Shown: piece by piece, positions 30,606 to 37,000 of the stretch
Layout: each line of letters starts with the position of its first letter
Position numbering within the stretch: position 1 is the stretch's first letter
The notes under the pieces: generated by a model
Told to the model about the DNA's origin: nothing
The model's input: the letters and a program-made list of their open reading frames with translations, nothing else
The model's database searches: none
Program-made: the position numbers and the translations under genes
From: Saprospiraceae bacterium
Lineage (GTDB): Bacteria; Bacteroidota; Bacteroidia; Chitinophagales; Saprospiraceae
Length of the DNA stretch: 39,689 bases
Assembly (NCBI GenBank): GCA_029212405.1
Contig: JARGNR010000007.1
Location: forward strand, 1 to 39,689
Direction of reading: 5' to 3'

Positions 30606-31337
30606 ATGAGTACTCCGTTACCTACATATAAAGAATTACTTGATGCTGGCGTTCACTACGGACACATGAAGAGAAAATGGAATCCAAAGATGCTTCCAAA
30701 TATCTTTATGGAAAAAAGAGGCATCCACATTATAGATTTAAATAAAACAGCAAGAGGTCTTGAAGCTACTGGTAAAGCCATGAAACAAATGGCTAAATCT
30801 GGAAAGAAGATCTTATTTGTTGCTACTAAAAAGCAAGCAAAAGACATCGTTGCAAAAGCAGCTGATTCAGTAAACATGCCCCACGTAACCGATAGATGGT
30901 TAGGAGGTATGATGACTAACTTCTCAACGATCCGTAAATCTGTCAAAAAGATGAACAACATTGATAAGATGTTGGCAGATGGAAGTCTTTCAAGCATTAC
31001 TAAGAAAGAGAGACTTACGTTGACAAGAGAGCGTAATAAGTTGGAGAAAGTATTAGGTGGTATTGCAAACATCAATAGACTTCCTCAAGCTGTATTTGTT
31101 GTGGACATTAACCATGAACACATTGCGATTGCAGAGTCTAAGAAACTAGGTCTTCAAACGTTTGCAATGGTTGACACAAATTCTGATCCAAATAAAGTAG
31201 ATTTTGCTATTCCATCTAATGATGATGCATCCAAGTCTGTAAAAATTATTACAGAATACTTGGTGTCTCAAATCAGAGAAGGTTTGGATGAGCGTAAAAG
31301 TGCTAAATCAGAATCTGCTGCAACAGCGGCAAAATAG
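30606..31337 (+). CDS. rpsB: 30S ribosomal protein S2
   Basis: A 243-aa S2. LLDAGVHYGHMKRKWNPKMLPNIFMEKRGIHIIDLNKTA, ILFVATKKQAKDIVAKAAD, VTDRWLGGMMTNFSTIRKSV and LPQAVFVVDINHEHIAIAESKKLGLQTFAMVDTNSDPNKVDFAIPSNDDASKSV are all characteristic. The C-terminal tail is slightly short (ERKSAKSESAATAAK), as in relatives. It pairs with tsf 59 bases downstream, an arrangement conserved across bacteria. Confidence 0.98.
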   Translation: MSTPLPTYKELLDAGVHYGHMKRKWNPKMLPNIFMEKRGIHIIDLNKTARGLEATGKAMKQMAKSGKKILFVATKKQAKDIVAKAADSVNMPHVTDRWLGGMMTNFSTIRKSVKKMNNIDKMLADGSLSSITKKERLTLTRERNKLEKVLGGIANINRLPQAVFVVDINHEHIAIAESKKLGLQTFAMVDTNSDPNKVDFAIPSNDDASKSVKIITEYLVSQIREGLDERKSAKSESAATAAK

Positions 31338-31396
31338 GAGCTGGCCTAATATCCAGTACATTTAAACTAATAATCAATAAAAAATAATCATCAAAT

Positions 31397-32233
31397 ATGA
31401 GTGATGTTAAAATTTCAGCCGCTGATGTAAAAAGGCTAAGAGATATGACCGGAGCCGGTATGATGGATTGTAAAAAAGCACTAGCTGAAACTGGTGGTGA
31501 CTTTGATGCAGCTATTGAGTTCCTTAGAAAAAAAGGTCAAAAATTATCTGCTAAAAGAGCAGATAGAGATGCAAAAGAAGGTTGTGTACTTGCTGTTGTT
31601 TCTGAGGACAACAGTAAAGGTGTGGTAGTAAGATTAAGTTGTGAAACTGATTTTGTTTCTAAAAACGATGAGTTTGTTGCTATGACTCAGAAGATTGCTG
31701 ACTTAGCGCTTAGTAAATTTCCTGAAACAAAAGAAGACTTGTTGAAAGAAGATTTTGGAGGTATTTCTCTTGCTGAGAAAATTATTGAGCAAACAGGTGT
31801 AATTGGTGAGAAAGTAGAACTTGCCGATTATCAACGATTAGAAGCTCCAATGGTAGCATCTTATATCCATATGGGTAATAGAGCTGGAGTTATTGTAGGA
31901 TTAAGTAAAGCATCTGATTCATTTATGGCTGCGGGTAAAGATGTTGCGATGCAAGTAGCAGCAATGAAGCCTATCGCTGTAGATAAAGATGGAGTTTCTC
32001 AAGATATTATCCAAAAAGAGATAGAAATTGGGAAAGATGTTGCAAGACAGGAAGGAAAACCTGAAGCGATTCTAGAAAAAATTGCAACTGGAAAATTGAA
32101 TAAATTTTTCAAAGAAAACACTTTGCTGAACCAAGCATTTGTAAAAGATAACAAAAAATCAATATCTCAGTTTTTAACTAGTATTGATTCAGACCTTACA
32201 GTGACAGATTTTAAGCATGTCAAATTAGGTTAA
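31397..32233 (+). CDS. tsf: elongation factor Ts
   Basis: A 278-aa nucleotide-exchange factor for EF-Tu. The N-terminal UBA-like domain with AADVKRLRDMTGAGMMDCKKALAETGGDFDAAIEFLRKKGQ is followed by the core with VVVRLSCETDFVSKND, which contains the TDFV motif that contacts EF-Tu. The C-terminal subdomain (IEIGKDVARQEGKPEAILEKIATGKLNKFFKENTLLNQAFVKD) is typical, including the final VKDNKKS. A strong terminator follows directly, closing the rplM-rpsI-rpsB-tsf operon before pyrH. Confidence 0.97.
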   Translation: MSDVKISAADVKRLRDMTGAGMMDCKKALAETGGDFDAAIEFLRKKGQKLSAKRADRDAKEGCVLAVVSEDNSKGVVVRLSCETDFVSKNDEFVAMTQKIADLALSKFPETKEDLLKEDFGGISLAEKIIEQTGVIGEKVELADYQRLEAPMVASYIHMGNRAGVIVGLSKASDSFMAAGKDVAMQVAAMKPIAVDKDGVSQDIIQKEIEIGKDVARQEGKPEAILEKIATGKLNKFFKENTLLNQAFVKDNKKSISQFLTSIDSDLTVTDFKHVKLG

Positions 32234-32241
32234 TAACTTTT

Positions 32242-32273
32242 AAAAGCGACTCATTTTGAGTCGCTTTTTTTTT
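32242..32273 (+). terminator. intrinsic terminator after tsf
   Basis: An 11-bp perfect stem (AAAAGCGACTC 32242-32252 with GAGTCGCTTTT 32258-32268), a 5-base loop and a run of T to 32273. It lies 9 bases past the tsf stop and separates the ribosomal block from pyrH. Confidence 0.9.
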
Positions 32274-32406
32274 GGCCTTTATCCATCAATTAAATCATGT
32301 TTTTAGGTCAAATTTATTTTCATATTAAAAATTATAGCAATACTTTCTTGCAACTTTGATACGAATAGTATCTTCGAGCCAGAAAACGAAAATCTTAAGT
32401 CGAATT

Positions 32407-33120
32407 ATGGGTCAAAAGTATAAAAGAGTACTTCTAAAATTAAGTGGGGAATCATTAATGGGAAACCAAAATTTTGGTATTGCACCAGAAATGCTCACGC
32501 ACTATGCAGAACAAATTAAAGCCTTGGTAGGCAAAGGAATAGAGGTAGCTATCGTAATCGGTGGAGGTAATATTTTTCGAGGACTAAATGCGACGCATTC
32601 TGGAATCGCTAGAGTACAAGGCGATTACATGGGTATGTTGGCCACGTGTATCAATGGAATGGCTCTCCAATCTGCTTTGGAAGGAGCTGGAGTCTATACA
32701 CGATTAATATCAGCCATAGAAATGCGACAAATTGCAGAACCATACATTCGACGAAGAGCAATTCGACATTTAGAGAAAGGACGTGTGGTAATTTTTTCAG
32801 CAGGGACAGGTAGCCCATATTTTACAACGGATTCAGCTGCAGCTCTCCGAGCGAGTGAAATCAATGCGGAGGTAATATTAAAAGGAACTCGAGTAGATGG
32901 GATCTATTCAAGTGATCCAGAAAAAGATCCTACAGCAACAAAATTTGAAACCATTTCATTTGAAAAAGTAATTCGTTTAGGATTAAATGTTATGGATATG
33001 ACTGCATTTACAATGTGTCAAGAAAACAATATTCCAATTGTTGTTTTTGACATAAATGACCCAACCAATCTCATGAAAATAATCGATGGAGAACAGGTAG
33101 GTACTTTAGTAGCTGTTTAA
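32407..33120 (+). CDS. pyrH: uridylate kinase (UMP kinase)
   Basis: A 237-aa hexameric UMP kinase of the amino-acid-kinase fold, phosphorylating UMP to UDP for pyrimidine nucleotide supply. The ATG at 32407 ([19 protein letters not shown]) is the conserved start; a TTG in the same frame 51 bases earlier is not needed. Motifs: KLSGE near the start, [78 protein letters not shown] and a C-terminal [40 protein letters not shown]. It usually sits in a tsf-pyrH-frr run; here a terminator separates it from tsf, and frr is absent, replaced by a convergent lipoprotein gene. Confidence 0.97.
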   Translation: MGQKYKRVLLKLSGESLMGNQNFGIAPEMLTHYAEQIKALVGKGIEVAIVIGGGNIFRGLNATHSGIARVQGDYMGMLATCINGMALQSALEGAGVYTRLISAIEMRQIAEPYIRRRAIRHLEKGRVVIFSAGTGSPYFTTDSAAALRASEINAEVILKGTRVDGIYSSDPEKDPTATKFETISFEKVIRLGLNVMDMTAFTMCQENNIPIVVFDINDPTNLMKIIDGEQVGTLVAV

Positions 33121-33144
33121 TTCAAGCAATACAAAACTTGAATT
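33119..33144. terminator. hairpin between convergent pyrH and CpcT-like gene
   Basis: An 8-bp stem (AATTCAAG 33119-33126 with CTTGAATT 33137-33144), overlapping the pyrH stop codon. There is no T-tract on either strand, so it may be a weak bidirectional terminator or simply an mRNA end structure. Confidence 0.35.
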
Positions 33145-33155
33145 GTCTACCAATA

Positions 33156-33809
33156 TTATTCTTTTAATTTTCTAAATATATAGGGGCCTTTAGTCGCACC
33201 CCAAACTTGATCTCCATTGGCATCAAATCCTTGATCCCAACTTGTAATTTCATTTTCAGTCATTTGAACTTTAGATGTTGCATAGGTAGCACCTCTTAAG
33301 GTTGATTTGCAATTATCACCTCTAGTACTTCCTTCGTATCCATTTATTGTTTTTGACAATACCACCTCACATCCATCTCTTACATCCAAAATGGAAAGTC
33401 CAAATGTATCAAAGAAAGAAGGGTCTTTCCATTTTCCTATGAATAAAGAATCAAATTTTAATGTATAAACATGGCTGACTAAACGGCCGTCTTTTAATTT
33501 TTCTAATTTATACACCCTTTGTCTATAGGGTCGGTCTTGCAATGATGTCAGTGCTTGTTCTACATACAAATAGGTACCATCATCTCTGTGAGACCAAATG
33601 GGAAACATATGCAGAGAAATGTTGTAATAGGAGCTATCTTCTCTTTCTTGTAAAGAACTGTCATAACTCCCTATCATCATTTCTTGAATCGAAGACAATC
33701 CATCCTCTTGAAGAGATATTTCTTCAATTACTTTTGAAGTAGAACATCCAAAAAGAAGAATTACAGAAATAAAGGCCCCTATTCCAAATAAACTAAAGTT
33801 GATTTTCAT
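33156..33809 (-). CDS. CpcT/CpeT-family lipoprotein
   Basis: A 217-aa lipoprotein (MKINFSLFGIGAFISVILLFGC, acylated Cys 22). The mature part fits the CpcT/CpeT fold, best known as the cyanobacterial lyases that attach phycocyanobilin to phycobiliproteins. Shared features are IWSHRDDGTYLYVEQALTSLQDRPYRQRVYKL, DGCEVVLSKTINGYEGSTRGDNCKSTLRGATYATSKV and the end TSWDQGFDANGDQVWGATKGPYIFRKL. Lipidation and a non-photosynthetic context mean it is not expected to serve phycobilisomes; similar proteins occur in many heterotrophic Bacteroidota. Its ligand is unknown. It has an exact TAnnTTTG box 23 bases upstream and is convergent with pyrH. Confidence 0.82.
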   Translation of the reverse strand: MKINFSLFGIGAFISVILLFGCSTSKVIEEISLQEDGLSSIQEMMIGSYDSSLQEREDSSYYNISLHMFPIWSHRDDGTYLYVEQALTSLQDRPYRQRVYKLEKLKDGRLVSHVYTLKFDSLFIGKWKDPSFFDTFGLSILDVRDGCEVVLSKTINGYEGSTRGDNCKSTLRGATYATSKVQMTENEITSWDQGFDANGDQVWGATKGPYIFRKLKE

Positions 33810-33831
33810 ATGAAGTCTGACTGATTGAAAT

Positions 33832-33839
33832 CAAAGATA
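33832..33839 (-). promoter_or_regulatory. putative -7 box of CpcT-like gene
   Basis: On the minus strand this reads TATCTTTG, exact TAnnTTTG, 23 bases before the ATG at 33809. A TTG lies 17 bases further upstream (33857-33859), slightly closer than ideal. Confidence 0.45.
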
Positions 33840-33930
33840 TAAATATTCTCTCTATGCAATTTCATCAAGTAGGAAGTGATCCGTTTTTGAATCGACCTAT
33901 TTTTTTTTAATAACATCTAATGAATAAAGT

Positions 33931-33963
33931 AAAAAAAGAGAGAGCATCATCGATACTCTCTCT
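33931..33963 (-). terminator. intrinsic terminator of the SdrD-like T9SS gene
   Basis: An 8-bp stem (AGAGAGAG 33937-33944 with CTCTCTCT 33956-33963), extendable by two pairs past one mismatch. On the minus strand it is followed by seven T. It lies about 75 bases past the stop of the giant minus-strand gene. Confidence 0.75.
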
Positions 33964-34036
33964 AACAATGAGAATGAATTGACCTTTTAAAATTACGGCA
34001 CCCTTACATACCTTAACCAGATCAATTAAAAATTCT

Positions 34037-37000
34037 TTATCTACTTAATACAAGAACTTTTTTATTAATAATATTTTCTCCAGCTACTAATCTAATGATA
34101 TATGTTCCTGCTGATAACGTTTCAATTGGTACTCTTATTTCACTTGTACCTGCTGTAACTTCACCATCAATTACATTGTCCATCACTAGTTTTCCTGTAG
34201 CATCCAATATTACGGCTCTTACATCAATAGCTTCACTCGTTTCTATATTGATATTTACAAACCTATATGCGGGGTTAGGGTAAACATCCGCTTTAAAGTC
34301 TCCTTTTCTATCTATAGTTATTACTACAATATCAGAATAATCATACGTGCCGTCTAGATCTACTTGTCTTAATCTATAGTAGTATTTTCCGTTACGCTCA
34401 ATATCTTCATCGTCAAAGTTATAAGTTGATTCAGAACTTGTATTTCCTACCGACTCCACTCTACCAACATCTTCAAATCCTTCATTTTCGTAACTTCTCT
34501 CTACTATGTAGTAATCACTGTTTACTTCCGAAGCAGTCGCCCATGTAATTTCATTGACATCTCTTTCTTCATTCCACTCTCCTCTAATATACAACCAATC
34601 AACAGGAAGAGGTGGCATTCTGAATCCAGCGTCTATATCTAATATACAATCGCCAGGGAATACCTCGAATGTCAGTGTTCTTCCCATAAACAAATCAACT
34701 ACATCACTATCCACTTCATCATCTCCTACGTTTGGTACTACAAAACTCAACCCTTCTGGCTTCACAAATTCTACTAAATACATTCCTACAGGTAGGTCAG
34801 TAAATAAGTAGTATCCAGGATTGCCTTCTTCATCATCTGCAGTCTCCATTGTTCTGAAAGGAGTAAATAAATCACTAGTTGAGTAAAGATTCACCGTCAC
34901 TCCATTTAATCCAGTATCCAAATCATCTTGAATATCTGCAGTTTCTGGATTTTGCATATTATCCACCCAAGCATAATTACCTACTTTAATAGATAAGTAG
35001 TACCCAGCATCAACATTCAAGTTCTCTTCTCCGAATCCAAGAGTTATAGTCCCTGTAGTTCCAGGTCCATTTGATTCATCAACATCACTGTCTACTTGAT
35101 CCGCTGCTTCTCCTGGTCTAGTAATGATATATCCCTCTGGAGTTACGAACTCAACAAAATAATCTCCTGGTACCAAATTCTCAAAGATGTAGTATCCTTG
35201 TTTTGTTGCATCATTTGGATTTTCTGCTGTAATCGTAGTTGCTATAGGTGCACCAGGATTATTCGCATCGTAAAGATTAACCGTTACATTGTTAATACCT
35301 TGTTCTGTATTATCCTGAACTCCATTTGCATTTTCATCACTCCATACGTAATCTCCTAGCTGACCATCGTCAAAGAATCCAAAGTCTACAGTCAAATTCG
35401 AATTCGGATCAGTGTCTCCATCATTTATAGGTTCTTGAACAGAACGCAATGAAATCGTTTTACTAATCACCCCAATACCAATTCCAGGATCAAACCCATC
35501 ATCATCATTGTTCACATCATCGTCTGGATCCGTAGGTTCACCATTACCTGTACTTGATGTGTAATCCATTAATTCTCCACCTGGACTAAAGTTAGAAGGT
35601 ACAACTTGTACAATATAATCACCTGGAGGTAGATTTTCAAATAAATATGAACCATCAAAACCAGTTAATGCTGTTCTTCCTGTATTTATATCCGGAGAAT
35701 TATCTCCATTTAGGTCCAACCATAAGGCAAGATCAACAAATCCAATTCCATCTTCATTATCATCTTTGATTCCATCGTTGTTGATATCAATCCAAACCAA
35801 ATCTCCTAATGACAATAATTCATAGATACCAGCATCAACAGTAGGATTATTTTCTCCAGAAGCCAATGTTACTTTCTGTGAAAGTCCTGTATCAGGATCC
35901 GCATCACTATCATTCGTATCATCTGCACCTGGTGCAAGCACATCTTGTATTGTTAATTCACTACCTGCTGGCACGATAAATTCAACTTGATATGTACCTG
36001 GTAATAATCCATCAAATCCGTAGAATCCATCCTGATCCGTTACATCAGACTTACCTGTAGGGTTACCATTTTCATCCAATAGGTTTACTGTAATTCCTTC
36101 TATTCCATCTTCTTCTGGATCATTGATTCCATCTCCATCTGAATCCAACCAAACTTGATCACCAAGGCTTGCTAATTCATAGAATCCTGCGTCTACATCT
36201 CTCTCTTCTTCGCCATTTGTCAATTCCACCTCACCTGACAATCCGGTATTCGGATCAGCATCCGAATCATTTCCATTATCATCTGCACTTCCTCCATTTA
36301 CATTTTGTGGAGAAGTTTCGAATCCGATAGGTGCTACAAATTGGATTTCATAAATTCCTGGTTCTAAATTATCAAACCAATATAATCCTGCGTCATCCGT
36401 AGTTTCTGTATCTATAATATTTCCATCTGCGTCCAGCAAGTTAACTACAACTCCTTCAATTCCTTCTTCATCGTTATCCTGAATTCCATTTGCGTTTTCA
36501 TCCAACCATACAAAATCTCCAATTGCAACTAATCTCTCTTCAACAAAATTGTTGTCCTCATCATCCTCACCCGACATCAAGATCACAGGTATCATATCAT
36601 TAGGTGCAAATCCATCGTCCCCATCTGGGTCGTTTGCATTAACAGACATATCAAAATCGGTAACGTCTTGCCAGTTTGCTCCAGGTTCAGTAGCCTCATT
36701 CAGCTTATAATCTCCAGGCGCTAAATCTGTGAATTCATAGAATCCATTTTCATCCGTCGTTGCTGTCCCAACAACCTCTCCATTGAAGTTGTCAATTAAT
36801 TCGATAATGATTCCTTCAATCGGTTCTTCTCCTTCATCATCGTTATCGATATCTTCCAATACAAATCCACTAATTGTACCTGGAACATAATATCCAGCAT
36901 CCAATCTTGGGTCATGCTCTGCATAATCAAGGTTGACTGTTTCTGTCATTCCTGTATCTACATCTGGATCACTATCGTCATTCGTATCATTCGCATCATC

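Noticed and set aside
30656-31075. 139-codon minus-strand frame within rpsB
   Set aside because: Antisense to a universally conserved ribosomal gene; Ser/Phe/Leu-rich shadow translation.
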